From Chryseobacterium gregarium DSM 19109 (GTDB lineage Bacteria; Bacteroidota; Bacteroidia; Flavobacteriales; Weeksellaceae): a stretch of DNA of 64,000 bases. This document shows positions 17,090-25,717 of this stretch, piece after piece; position 1 is the stretch's first letter; each line of letters begins with the position of its first letter. The notes under the pieces are model-generated. The model searched no databases and was not told the origin of the DNA. It worked only from the letters and a program-made list of their open reading frames with translations. A program made the position numbers and the translations under genes. The stretch is taken from contig NZ_AUMU01000009.1 in assembly GCF_000430845.1 (NCBI RefSeq), positions 62,001-126,000 of the forward strand. The letters are read 5' to 3'.

Positions 17090-18427
17090 TTATTCTTCAG
17101 TTTCAAAAAGCAGCCGCTCTCCAGATTTTCGCTCATTGATTTTCCCGTTATCATACACCAGATTCCCATTGACAAAAGTATGGGTAACCTTAGAATGAAA
17201 TTCCGTTCCTTCCAGCGGGCTCCAGCCGCATTTGTAAAGGATATTCTCTTTATCAACCGTCCAGCTTGCATTGAGATCTGCCAGAACCAGATCTGCCTTA
17301 TACCCTTCTCTCACAAAGCCTCTTTTTTCAATCCTGAAAAGAATGGCCGGATTGTGACACATTTTTTCAACGATTTTCTCCAAAGATATTTTCCCGTTTT
17401 GATAATTTTCTAACATTACAACCAAAGAATGCTGAACCAAAGGGGCTCCTGAAGGACATTTGGTATACACATTCTGTTTTTCATCCCAGGTGTGAGGGGC
17501 ATGGTCCGTTGCGATCACATCGATTCGGTCATCCAGCAGCGCTTCCCAAAGTCCGTCTTTGTCTTTTTGTGTTTTTACCGCAGGGTTCCATTTGATCAGC
17601 CCGCCTTTGGTTTCGTAGTCTTCATTGGTAAAAGTAAGGTGGTGCACACAAACCTCTGCCGTGATCTTTTTTTCCTTTAAAGGAATATCATTTCTGAAAA
17701 GTTCCATTTCTTTTGCCGTTGACAAATGGAAAACATGAAGTCTGGCTCCGGTTTTTTCTGCCAGCTCAACCGCTTTTGAAGAGGATTTGTAACAGGCCTC
17801 TTCACTCCTGATCAGATGGTGGAATTTTACAGGAATATCTTCACCGTACTCGTCCATATATTTCTGGGTATTGGCTCTGATCGTTGCTTCATCTTCACAG
17901 TGAACCGCAATCAGCATCTTGGTATTGCTGAAGATATTCTCCAGGGTTTCCGGATTATCTACCAGCATATTCCCTGTGGAAGAACCCAGAAACAATTTGA
18001 TCCCGGGAACATTTTTCGGATCTGTTTTCAACACCTCTTCCAGGTTATCATTGGTTCCTCCCATCATGAAACCGTAATTGGCATACGCTTTCTGAGAAGC
18101 GGTTTCGTATTTATCCGCCAATAATTCCTGCGTTACCGCATTCGGCACTGTGTTGGGCTGATCGATAAAACTGGTAATTCCCCCTGCAATGGCAGCCCGA
18201 GATTCCGTTTCAATATCACCTTTATGCGTCAGGCCCGGCTCGCGGAAATGCACCTGGTCGTCAATAACTCCCGGCAAAAGATATTTTCCTGAACCGTCAA
18301 TCACCTGATCTGCCTCCTCCGAAATATGAGCATTTATTTTAGAAATCAAATCATTTTCAATGAGCACATCGCCTTCAGAGATTTGTCCTTCGTTAACGAT
18401 TTTTACGTTCTTAATTAAGGTTTTCAT
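17090..18427 (-). CDS. pyrC: dihydroorotase
   Basis: A 445-residue amidohydrolase for pyrimidine synthesis, cyclising N-carbamoyl-aspartate to dihydroorotate. Metal-site and substrate motifs are in order: DDQVHFREPG (57-65), GIKLFLGSSTGN (Lys likely carbamylated), IAVHCEDE, LHVFHLS and IATDHAPH. Where most relatives have HxH, residue 58 is Gln followed by V and H60. I recall the same DDQVHFR in other Bacteroidota dihydroorotases, so it is probably a lineage trait and not a loss of function. A hydantoinase-like activity cannot be excluded from sequence alone. Confidence 0.9.
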   Translation of the reverse strand: MKTLIKNVKIVNEGQISEGDVLIENDLISKINAHISEEADQVIDGSGKYLLPGVIDDQVHFREPGLTHKGDIETESRAAIAGGITSFIDQPNTVPNAVTQELLADKYETASQKAYANYGFMMGGTNDNLEEVLKTDPKNVPGIKLFLGSSTGNMLVDNPETLENIFSNTKMLIAVHCEDEATIRANTQKYMDEYGEDIPVKFHHLIRSEEACYKSSSKAVELAEKTGARLHVFHLSTAKEMELFRNDIPLKEKKITAEVCVHHLTFTNEDYETKGGLIKWNPAVKTQKDKDGLWEALLDDRIDVIATDHAPHTWDEKQNVYTKCPSGAPLVQHSLVVMLENYQNGKISLEKIVEKMCHNPAILFRIEKRGFVREGYKADLVLADLNASWTVDKENILYKCGWSPLEGTEFHSKVTHTFVNGNLVYDNGKINERKSGERLLFETEE

Positions 18428-18448
18428 TTACTTTTTTAGAAATTAGAG

Positions 18449-18526
18449 GTTAGATATCAGAAGTTAGTTTCGGGTTATCAATTATGAGTTATAGCAATCA
18501 CTAATTTCTAACTTCTCATATCTAGC
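18449..18526. repeat. imperfect inverted repeat upstream of dihydroorotase
   Basis: GTTAGATATCAGAAGTTAG (18449-18467) is complementary, with two mismatches, to 18508-18526 (CTAACTTCTCATATCTAGC), with a 40-nt AT-rich spacer. It lies just upstream of the pyrC start, so it could form a hairpin in the pyrC leader. The motif GAAGTTAG and the low complexity suggest an intergenic repeat. The rest of the gap to 18667 is AT-rich, with only a promoter-like string. Confidence 0.45.
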
Positions 18527-18599
18527 TTCTATTAAAAGCAAAATTAAGGCTTATGAATGAATTTTAACGCCAGTGATCAAAAATCAAATTCTAAATATT

Positions 18600-18607
18600 T
18601 ACATTTG
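18600..18607 (+). promoter_or_regulatory. candidate -7 promoter element (TACATTTG)
   Basis: TACATTTG matches TAnnTTTG and lies 60 bp before the flippase ATG. It is the only such string in the gap on this strand. Confidence 0.45.
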
Positions 18608-18667
18608 CAGAAAATTTCACCTTTTGAAATCAGAGATTCCATCTGACCGATAAAAATAATTTAACAG

Positions 18668-20086
18668 ATGAAAAAACTCCTGAACGAGACTATTATATAT
18701 GGAATTGGGGCAATTATGCCGAGGATCATAGTCGTATTGCTTAACTATTTATTCATTAAAAATATAAATAATGAAGACTTTGCCATTTTCACCAATCTGT
18801 ATGCATTGATTTCATTTGTCAACATCGTCCTGTCTTTCGGTTTTGAAACGGCATATTTCCGGTTTTCTTCTGACAAAGATAATGAGCAGAAAGTTTTCAA
18901 TACTTCATTCTGGTTTCTTACAGGCCTCTCAACGGTCTTTTTAATATCGGTTTTATTGTTCAACCAGCCGATTGCCAATGTTTTCGGATATTCAAAAACT
19001 CCAGAATTTATCCGGTGGTTTGCGTGGATTGCATTTTTTGACAACATTCTTGTGATCCCTCTGGCTTGGTTCAGGTTTCATAACAGACCGGTAAAATATA
19101 CTGCGGTAAGGGTAACCCAGGCAGCTTTCCAGAGTGCTTTTGCTATTGCCTTGTTCCTTTACATCCCGCAGGAATTAAGTTTAAAACTGGGATTAAAGGA
19201 AAAAGTGTCCTATCCATTTTACAGCAACTTAGCAGCAAGTGCCTTGGGGATTTTGCTGGTGATGCCGGTTATCCTGAAAATAAGATTCCGGTTTTCAAAA
19301 GAGCTTTTTCTGCAAATGATCAAATATTCATGGCCGATAATGATTGCCGGTCTGGCATTTATGGTAAATGAAAACTTTGATAAGTTTATACAGAAATTCA
19401 TTATTGCTGACGGAGATGCGGGAGCTTACGGAGGATGCTATAAAATGGCAGTCCTGATGACGCTTTTCGTTACGGCCTACAGAATGGGAATCGAACCGTT
19501 TTTCTTTAAGCAGATGCAGAATGAAAATGCAAAGCTTACCTATGCAAAAGTAACGGAATATTTTTCATTTTTCGCATCGGTGGTGGCACTCGGAATTATT
19601 GCCAATGTTTCATGGATAAAAATGCTGTTGGTTCCGAACAGTTCTTACTGGGTGGCACTGAACATTATCCCGGTTATTGTGATCGCTAATTTATTTTTCG
19701 GAATTTATTACAATCTTTCAACCTGGTACAAAGTAACCGACAGAACAAGAGTTGGAACATATATTTCATGGGCAGGAGCTATGATTACCATTATTTTAAA
19801 TCTCATCTTTTTAAGGAAATACGGATTTATGGTTTCAGCCTGGGTAACTTTGGCAGCGTATTTCTTAATGATGGTTCTTTCCTACTGGCTGGGACAGAAA
19901 TATTATCCCATTCCGTACAGAATGAGGAAAATTTCTTTTTTCATTATCCTTTTGGCAATCTTCAGCTATATAATTGTAAAGTTCTTTGATTATAATCTAT
20001 GGATCGGAAACTTATTTTTCCTGATCTATACCGGAATCCTGGTTTATTCTGAAAAAGCTATGCTCTTATCGAAAATGAAAAGATAA
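18668..20086 (+). CDS. polysaccharide/lipid-linked oligosaccharide flippase (Wzx/MATE-like)
   Basis: A 472-residue integral membrane protein with about 12-14 hydrophobic helices throughout. The N-terminus reads LLNETIIYGIGAIMPRIIVVLLNY, as in the polysaccharide-synthesis flippase (MOP) superfamily. Such proteins move lipid-linked glycans across the inner membrane for O-antigen, capsule or related polymers. It leads a plus-strand run with a sugar nucleotidyltransferase, a DUF4292 lipoprotein and an EnvC-like protein, an envelope-building context. No other Wzy/glycosyltransferase genes are nearby, so the glycan is unknown. Confidence 0.88.
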   Translation: MKKLLNETIIYGIGAIMPRIIVVLLNYLFIKNINNEDFAIFTNLYALISFVNIVLSFGFETAYFRFSSDKDNEQKVFNTSFWFLTGLSTVFLISVLLFNQPIANVFGYSKTPEFIRWFAWIAFFDNILVIPLAWFRFHNRPVKYTAVRVTQAAFQSAFAIALFLYIPQELSLKLGLKEKVSYPFYSNLAASALGILLVMPVILKIRFRFSKELFLQMIKYSWPIMIAGLAFMVNENFDKFIQKFIIADGDAGAYGGCYKMAVLMTLFVTAYRMGIEPFFFKQMQNENAKLTYAKVTEYFSFFASVVALGIIANVSWIKMLLVPNSSYWVALNIIPVIVIANLFFGIYYNLSTWYKVTDRTRVGTYISWAGAMITIILNLIFLRKYGFMVSAWVTLAAYFLMMVLSYWLGQKYYPIPYRMRKISFFIILLAIFSYIIVKFFDYNLWIGNLFFLIYTGILVYSEKAMLLSKMKR

Positions 20087-20168
20087 ATCTTCAATACCTT
20101 AACCAATGGTTTTATCCTTATCTTTATAAAAAATTAAAACTCAATAAATAAAACATACTGTATAATTT

Positions 20169-21185
20169 ATGAAAATTATTGTTCCTATGGCCGGACGTGG
20201 TTCCAGATTACGTCCCCATACACTGACTGTTCCAAAACCTCTTATCCCTATCGCAGGCAAGCCGATTGTACAGCGACTGGTGGAAGATATTGCAAAAGTT
20301 GCAGGAGAAAAAATTGAAGAAGTAGCTTTTATCATCGGGGATTTTGGCCCGGAGATTGAAAAATCTCTCATTCAGATCGCAGAGAGATTGGGAGCAAAAG
20401 GAAGTATTTATTACCAGACTGATCCTTTAGGAACAGCTCATGCTATAAAATGTGCCGAACAGTCGATGAGCGGCGATGTGGTAGTTGCGTTTGCCGATAC
20501 ATTGTTCCGTGCGGATTTTGTGTTGGATAAAAACTCGGACGGTGTTATCTGGGTAAAGAGTGTTGAAGACCCTTCCGCTTTTGGAGTGGTGAAACTGAAT
20601 AATGATGGTTTTATTACGGATTTCGTTGAAAAGCCACAGACCTTCGTTTCAGATCTTGCCATTATCGGTATCTATTATTTCAACAGTGCCGAAAAGCTGA
20701 TGGATGAGATCAACTACCTCATGGAAAACAATATTACAAACGGTGGTGAGTATCAATTGACGACCGCTTTGGAAAACCTCAGAGCAAAAGGAGCAAAATT
20801 TACGTTGGGCAAGGTAAATGACTGGATGGATTGCGGGAATAAAAATGCAACCGTAGAGACCAACAGCAAGATCCTTGAATACGAAAGAGAAGAAATGTCA
20901 ACATATCCCGTTTCTGCCCATATTGAAAATTCACTGATTATTCAGCCGTGTTTTATCGGAGAAAATGTGCAGATCTCCAATTCGAAAGTCGGCCCTGGCG
21001 TTTCTTTGGGGAATAACACCATTATTGTTAATTCAAACATTGAAAATTCTCTGATTCAGGAAAATACAAGAATTCACCACGGAAATCTTTCCAATTCAAT
21101 GATCGGGAATTCCGCTCAGTACTTTGGCGTAGCCAGAGAGATTTCTTTGGGAGATTATTCTGTTCTGGATTTTTTATCTAAGTAA
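20169..21185 (+). CDS. sugar-phosphate nucleotidyltransferase with left-handed beta-helix tail
   Basis: A 338-residue enzyme that makes NDP-sugars. The N-terminal Rossmann-like domain starts with PMAGRGSRLRPHTLTVPKPL (nucleotide-binding GxGxRLxPxT and the catalytic-region PKPL). Substrate-side motifs include DPLGTAHAIKC and NGGEYQLTTALE. The C-terminal part (about 255-335) has hexapeptide-like repeats (IENSLIIQPCFIGENVQISN), as in GlmU/RffH-type proteins. It probably activates glucose-1-phosphate or a related sugar for envelope glycans, consistent with the flippase upstream. The exact sugar and nucleotide are undecided. Confidence 0.9.
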   Translation: MKIIVPMAGRGSRLRPHTLTVPKPLIPIAGKPIVQRLVEDIAKVAGEKIEEVAFIIGDFGPEIEKSLIQIAERLGAKGSIYYQTDPLGTAHAIKCAEQSMSGDVVVAFADTLFRADFVLDKNSDGVIWVKSVEDPSAFGVVKLNNDGFITDFVEKPQTFVSDLAIIGIYYFNSAEKLMDEINYLMENNITNGGEYQLTTALENLRAKGAKFTLGKVNDWMDCGNKNATVETNSKILEYEREEMSTYPVSAHIENSLIIQPCFIGENVQISNSKVGPGVSLGNNTIIVNSNIENSLIQENTRIHHGNLSNSMIGNSAQYFGVAREISLGDYSVLDFLSK

Positions 21186-21220
21186 TCTGAACCCTAAAAG
21201 TTCAATTCAAAAAGTATATA

Positions 21221-21251
21221 CAAACCACACAAAAACATTTTGTGTGGTTTG
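21221..21251 (+). terminator. hairpin after nucleotidyltransferase gene
   Basis: A perfect 14-bp stem (21221-21234 with 21238-21251) and a 3-nt loop lie 35 bp beyond the stop. There is no T tract after it, so termination may be inefficient or the hairpin may stabilise the mRNA end. Confidence 0.6.
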
Positions 21252-21293
21252 GCGTTAATATTGCAACATTTTTTTAATCTGAAAGGTAAATAC

Positions 21294-22142
21294 ATGAAAA
21301 ACTGGATTATAGCATTATTATTAATTTTTTTGGTAACTTCTTGCAAAACAAGAAATGCTGCAGGAAAAAGAGACAAACGTGTAAAAACGGATAGTGCTTT
21401 CGTTGTAGAAAATAACAAAAGCCCGAAAGATATTAATGAGCCTGTAAGGGATAAATTCGCATTTTTTGAACATGTGCTTATACCGCCAGCCTTTGAGCAG
21501 ATTAAAATCAGCAGCAAAGTTAATGTGGAAACCGGAAGCTTTATTCCGACCCTGGATGCTACCATTTATATTGAAAAAGACAAAAAGGTATGGATGACTC
21601 TTCAAGCATTTGTAATCACTGTTGCTCGGGGAATTGCTACGCCTGAAGGGATTAAAGGACAGGATAAAACCAGTAAAACGTATATTGATTCCGATTTTGA
21701 TTATCTCAATAATTTACTGAATGTGAACTTCATCGACTATAAATCTCTCGAAAAGATTTTGCTCGGCAGAACCTTTGTCAAGATTAATGATTCACAGTTT
21801 ACCCTGACAAGGAATGCTCAAGGTTTTAAGATGGAATCCAATGTCAACCAGAAAATTGTGACGAATGAAAAAACAAGGGAATATAAGATTGTTTTGCAGT
21901 ATGATAAAAATTACGATTTATTATCCGTTAATCTGAAGGACGTATTAACACCTGATGAACTCGAAGTATCCTATGGCAATTGGGAAGAAATCAATAAGAT
22001 CCGTCTTCCTAAGAATGTTAAAATAATTATAAAAGGATCAAAAAGCAGCCAGATTTTACTGGAAAATACGAAATTTGATTTTTCCAGGATGGATACGCCT
22101 TATTCCGTACCATCCAGTTATAAGAAAATCGAGATTCAATGA
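21294..22142 (+). CDS. DUF4292 lipoprotein
   Basis: A 282-residue lipoprotein starting at the ATG at 21294. An upstream in-frame start at 21240 would place 18 residues before the signal peptide and lies inside the terminator hairpin, so it is rejected. The signal peptide ends in the lipobox LVTSC. The remainder matches the DUF4292 family of Bacteroidota, a LolA/LolB-like beta-fold (for example ETGSFIPTLDATIYIEKDKKVWMTL). Its stop overlaps the start of the EnvC-like gene by 4 bp (ATGA), so the two are coupled. A role in envelope lipid or lipoprotein handling is likely but not proven. Confidence 0.88.
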   Translation: MKNWIIALLLIFLVTSCKTRNAAGKRDKRVKTDSAFVVENNKSPKDINEPVRDKFAFFEHVLIPPAFEQIKISSKVNVETGSFIPTLDATIYIEKDKKVWMTLQAFVITVARGIATPEGIKGQDKTSKTYIDSDFDYLNNLLNVNFIDYKSLEKILLGRTFVKINDSQFTLTRNAQGFKMESNVNQKIVTNEKTREYKIVLQYDKNYDLLSVNLKDVLTPDELEVSYGNWEEINKIRLPKNVKIIIKGSKSSQILLENTKFDFSRMDTPYSVPSSYKKIEIQ

Positions 22143-23704
22143 TTAAAAAATTTAGCTTTTTAATAGGTATCCTGTTGTTTGGTCTGTATTACGGTCAAAA
22201 CGGTAAAAAAGAACAGCTGCAAAAACAAAGTGCCGAACTAAAGAAACAAATTGCCCAGATAAATACAGATTTAGCAAAAACAAGAAATGAATCTAAACTT
22301 TCGGTAGCTTACCTTGACAATGTAAATAAGAAGTTGGTATTAAGGGAAAAAGTTTATAACAATACCCAAAAGGAAAAAAAATTCATTGAAGAAGAAATTT
22401 ATCTTCGTCAGAGAGAGATCAACCATCAAAATAAAGAGCTTAAGATCCTGAGGGAAAATTATGCCAGGGTTTTGGTAAACGCCTATAAAAATAAGGGAGT
22501 ACAGAACAAGGTAACTTTTATACTTTCCGCTAAAAATATGGGGCAGGCAATCCGGAGGGTTCAGTACCTTAAACAATATGCTGATTACCAGGATAAAAAA
22601 GCGGCAGAAATATCCAATGTGGCGGCAAAAATAAAACAAACGATTGCTATGAAGCAAAATTCCGTAAAGGAAAAAGCCAATCTATTGGTTAATCAACAAA
22701 AAGATCTCACCACTATTAATGCTGAAAGGGCCCAAAAGGAACAGTTAGTATCGAATTTCAAAAAGAATGAATCCAAATTAACTTCCGAGCTTAGGCAGAA
22801 GCAAGTACAATCTAAAACACTGGAAGGACAGATCAGGAGCATCATTGCAGAAGAGATAAGAATAGCAAAAGCGGAAGAAGAGGCCAGAAGAAAAGCGGAA
22901 GCAGAAAAAATCCGTTTGGCAAAAATAGCGGCTGAAAGAGAAAAAGCCCGGATAGAAGCCGAGAATAAAATCAGGGCCGAAGCATTGGAAAGGGAACGAT
23001 TGGCTGCCGAAGCTGCTGCAAAAAAAGCCTCTGAACTGGTGGCCAAAAGAGTAGAAGAAGAACGGAAACGTAATGAGGATGCTTCCAAAGCTGAAGCGAC
23101 AACGAGAGATGAAGCCAGAAAAGTGGCTGCAAAAAAAGCCTCTGATGAAGCCACTGCAAAAGCCAGAGAAGCGACTGAAAAATTAGTGGCGGCAAGAGCT
23201 GCGGAAACGGCACTGGCCAGAAAAAAGGAAGATGATAAAAAAGCAGCAGAAACCAAAGCTATGACCAGCTACGGCGTTACAACCGTTGCCGGAAGTAATT
23301 TTGCCGATAACAAAGGGCGCCTTGGGTATCCTGCAGACAGAGTGGGACAGGTCACACACCGTTTCGGAAGACATCCTCATCCCGTATTTAAAAATATTGA
23401 TGAGGAAAATAATGGTATCAAGATTTCAGTGCCATTGGGTACCAGAGCGAAATCTGTATTCCCGGGAACTGTTTCTTCAGTACTGGCTAACAGTGACGGT
23501 ACCAAGACGGTTATTCTAAAACACGGAAATTATTTTACTATTTATTCCAACCTGGGAAGTGTAAATGTATCCAAAGGACAACAGGTTTCAGCAGGCACTC
23601 CGGTAGGGGTAATAGGACAGGATTTTGACGGTACTTATACCCTTGATTTCCAGGTATGGAACGGAAGTACACCGGTGGATCCATTAGGTTGGGTTTCTTA
23701 TTGA
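22139..23704 (+). CDS. envC: EnvC-like murein hydrolase activator (degenerate LytM/M23)
   Basis: A 521-residue exported protein: a signal peptide, a long coiled coil (about 20-375, very rich in Lys/Glu/Ala) and a C-terminal LytM domain (about 400-521, RFGRHPHPVF to DFQVWNG). Catalytic M23 enzymes carry an Asp ligand after the first His and an HxH. Here the positions read NGIKIS and YSNLG, so two zinc ligands are missing. This fits EnvC/NlpD-type activators, which switch on amidases at the septum. Its coupling to the DUF4292 lipoprotein gene is common in Bacteroidota. Confidence 0.88.
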   Translation: MIKKFSFLIGILLFGLYYGQNGKKEQLQKQSAELKKQIAQINTDLAKTRNESKLSVAYLDNVNKKLVLREKVYNNTQKEKKFIEEEIYLRQREINHQNKELKILRENYARVLVNAYKNKGVQNKVTFILSAKNMGQAIRRVQYLKQYADYQDKKAAEISNVAAKIKQTIAMKQNSVKEKANLLVNQQKDLTTINAERAQKEQLVSNFKKNESKLTSELRQKQVQSKTLEGQIRSIIAEEIRIAKAEEEARRKAEAEKIRLAKIAAEREKARIEAENKIRAEALERERLAAEAAAKKASELVAKRVEEERKRNEDASKAEATTRDEARKVAAKKASDEATAKAREATEKLVAARAAETALARKKEDDKKAAETKAMTSYGVTTVAGSNFADNKGRLGYPADRVGQVTHRFGRHPHPVFKNIDEENNGIKISVPLGTRAKSVFPGTVSSVLANSDGTKTVILKHGNYFTIYSNLGSVNVSKGQQVSAGTPVGVIGQDFDGTYTLDFQVWNGSTPVDPLGWVSY

Positions 23705-23713
23705 TAAAAAGAT

Positions 23714-23721
23714 TAACTTTG
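23714..23721 (+). promoter_or_regulatory. candidate -7 promoter element (TAACTTTG)
   Basis: TAACTTTG lies 13 bp before the tatA ATG, just after the EnvC stop, so tatA and the following genes may have their own promoter as well as read-through. Confidence 0.5.
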
Positions 23722-23734
23722 TAAAAAAATTAAG

Positions 23735-23941
23735 ATGAATACATTAACAATACTATCCTTATCATGGCAGCACATCCTGATTGTAGCCATATTACTTTTA
23801 TTACTTTTCGGAGGTAAAAAAATTCCTGAACTGATGAGAGGTGTAGGTTCCGGAATTAAAGAATTCAAGGATGCCGTAAAAGAGGAAGACAAACCGGGTT
23901 CAGAGAATAAGACGACCAATAATAATCCTTCAGGTAACTAA
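23735..23941 (+). CDS. tatA: twin-arginine translocase subunit TatA/TatE
   Basis: A 68-residue protein with a short N-terminal segment, one transmembrane helix (about 7-24), the conserved FGGKKIPEL hinge, an amphipathic helix (GVGSGIKEFKDAVKEE) and a polar tail. TatA multimers form the pore for folded Tat substrates in the inner membrane. TatC is not in the window. The gene begins a run with DUF4254, a lipoprotein and ribA, with a 16-bp gap to the next gene. Confidence 0.94.
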   Translation: MNTLTILSLSWQHILIVAILLLLLFGGKKIPELMRGVGSGIKEFKDAVKEEDKPGSENKTTNNNPSGN

Positions 23942-23957
23942 AAATTCTACATACCCA

Positions 23958-24569
23958 ATGAATTTTACAGAAACTGCATGGAAAGTTTTCAATCAATCCA
24001 TTGATAACTACCATGTGTATGATGACGTTAATACTCTAATTAATAACCCTTTCGAAAAAGATACTTTGGAACGAATTTTGTATGCAAAGAACTGGATTGA
24101 TACCGTTCAATGGCATTTGGAAGATATAATTAGAGATGAAAATATTGATCCGGCTGAAGCTCTTCAATTAAAGAGGGCAATAGATGCTTCTAATCAGAAA
24201 AGAACTGATCTGGTAGAATTTATAGACAGCTGGTTTCTGAATAAGTATAAAAATACAATTCCTAAACCTGAAGCAAAAATCAACACCGAGACTATCGCAT
24301 GGGCGGTAGACAGATTGTCAATTCTTGCTCTTAAAGTTTATCATATGTCGTTAGAGGCCAATAGAGATTCGGCGTCAGAGGAACACAGAGCCAATTGCCA
24401 GGCAAAGCTAGATGTTCTTCTTGATCAGCATAAGGATCTTTCAACTTCTATTAATCAGTTGCTTTCTGATATTGAGAACGGTGATGTTAAGATAAAGGTG
24501 TACAAACAAATGAAAATGTACAATGATGAAAGTCTTAACCCAATCCTCTATCAAAAGGGGCAAAAATGA
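23958..24569 (+). CDS. DUF4254 domain protein
   Basis: A 203-residue, probably all-helical, soluble protein with no signal peptide. It matches the DUF4254 family of Bacteroidota, whose members share a short N-terminal helix (AWKVFNQSIDNYH), a WHLED motif and later AVDRLSILALKVYHM. The function is unknown. The gene overlaps the next one by 4 bp (ATGA) and lies between tatA and a lipoprotein gene. Confidence 0.85.
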   Translation: MNFTETAWKVFNQSIDNYHVYDDVNTLINNPFEKDTLERILYAKNWIDTVQWHLEDIIRDENIDPAEALQLKRAIDASNQKRTDLVEFIDSWFLNKYKNTIPKPEAKINTETIAWAVDRLSILALKVYHMSLEANRDSASEEHRANCQAKLDVLLDQHKDLSTSINQLLSDIENGDVKIKVYKQMKMYNDESLNPILYQKGQK

Positions 24570-25021
24570 AACAACTATTTTTTTGTGGAATAATACTGAT
24601 AATAACATCCTGTGCAACGGAAAAACCTAATTTTTCTCCGTTGTCATCCAGCTTTTACAGTGACACCAAAGGATCTGGTTCAAACAATGATACAAAGAAC
24701 AGCGTTGAAATCAGCATAAAAGGTAATGTAAACGCATCCGAGATTTCTAATCTTATTGCTACTTTTCCGAATTTTAAAAATACGGTTTTGAACAATGAAA
24801 TTGTAACGTTGAAGTATAGCCTGCAGAATTATTTATATGCCCTAGATGTAAGCAATCCAAGCGGAAAGAAAAAAGCGATAAGAGATTTTGAAAAATCTTA
24901 CAAAAAAGTTCAGAAATTGAGACAGAGCCTTAACGGTGACGATGATGAAGTCCTCAACAGATATCTTGTCCGGTTAAAGACAAATATTTCTGCGATCGAA
25001 GATTATATTAAGGGAAATTAA
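24566..25021 (+). CDS. small lipoprotein of unknown function
   Basis: A 151-residue lipoprotein with signal peptide and lipobox IITSC. The mature part has a Ser/Asn-rich linker followed by a helical segment (YLYALDVSNPSGKKKAIRDFEKSYKK). I do not recognise the family. It is translationally coupled to the DUF4254 gene and precedes ribA by 22 bp, so the group is probably co-transcribed. Confidence 0.8.
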   Translation: MKQLFFCGIILIITSCATEKPNFSPLSSSFYSDTKGSGSNNDTKNSVEISIKGNVNASEISNLIATFPNFKNTVLNNEIVTLKYSLQNYLYALDVSNPSGKKKAIRDFEKSYKKVQKLRQSLNGDDDEVLNRYLVRLKTNISAIEDYIKGN

Positions 25022-25043
25022 ATTAATAAGGGATATCAAATCA

Positions 25044-25646
25044 ATGATTAAAATTCAGGCGGAATCTAATGTGCCTACAGAATACGGCACCTTCCGAATG
25101 ATCGCTTTATCCGAAAACGAAAATGACTGGATGCCACATATGGCCATCGTCGCAGAAAATACAGATTTTTCAAAACCTGTCAACGTACGATTTCATTCAG
25201 AATGTATCACTGGAGAAGTTTTCCATTCAAAAAAATGTGAATGCGGACAGCAGCTTGATGCGGCTATGAAGTACATCCAGGAAAACGGAGGTATTATTGT
25301 GTATCTTCGTCAGGAAGGAAGGAACATCGGAATTATCAATAAATTAAAAGCATATTCTTTACAGGAGCAGGGGTTCGATACAGTGGAAGCCAATCTGAAA
25401 CTGGGACTTCCCGCTGATGACAGAAATTTTGGAGTGGCTATTGAAATTTTAAACCTGCTTAATGTTGAGGATATCAATTTACTCACGAACAATCCTGAAA
25501 AAGTTAAATATGTACAGGAAAGCAATATCCATCTTAATTCAAGAATACCTTTACAAATTCCGGCAAATGATATCAGCAGAGGATATCTTCAGACAAAAAA
25601 AGACTATTTCGGTCATTTGATTGATGATAACGAATCATATATTTAA
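25044..25646 (+). CDS. ribA: GTP cyclohydrolase II
   Basis: A 200-residue stand-alone enzyme that opens GTP in the first step of riboflavin synthesis. The zinc ligands C54, C65 and C67 are in HSECITGEVFHSKKCECG, and the active-site loop YLRQEGRNIGI and NLKLGLPADDRNFGVA follow. The length equals the single-domain form; no DHBP synthase (RibB) domain is attached. It closes the tatA-DUF4254-lipoprotein run and is followed by a strong terminator. Confidence 0.96.
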   Translation: MIKIQAESNVPTEYGTFRMIALSENENDWMPHMAIVAENTDFSKPVNVRFHSECITGEVFHSKKCECGQQLDAAMKYIQENGGIIVYLRQEGRNIGIINKLKAYSLQEQGFDTVEANLKLGLPADDRNFGVAIEILNLLNVEDINLLTNNPEKVKYVQESNIHLNSRIPLQIPANDISRGYLQTKKDYFGHLIDDNESYI

Positions 25647-25651
25647 CAATT

Positions 25652-25683
25652 AAAAATCTCCTGAACTATTTCAGGAGATTTTT
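25652..25683 (+). terminator. rho-independent terminator after ribA
   Basis: A perfect 14-bp stem (25652-25665 with 25670-25683) with a 4-nt loop, its 3' arm ending in a long T run. It lies 6 bp after the ribA stop. Confidence 0.9.
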
Positions 25684-25717
25684 TTGTAATTATAAAAAAC
25701 TGAAAACATATATTTTC

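Noticed and set aside
21240-21293. Upstream start for the DUF4292 gene
   Set aside because: It lies inside the terminator hairpin and would push the lipoprotein signal peptide inward by 18 residues.
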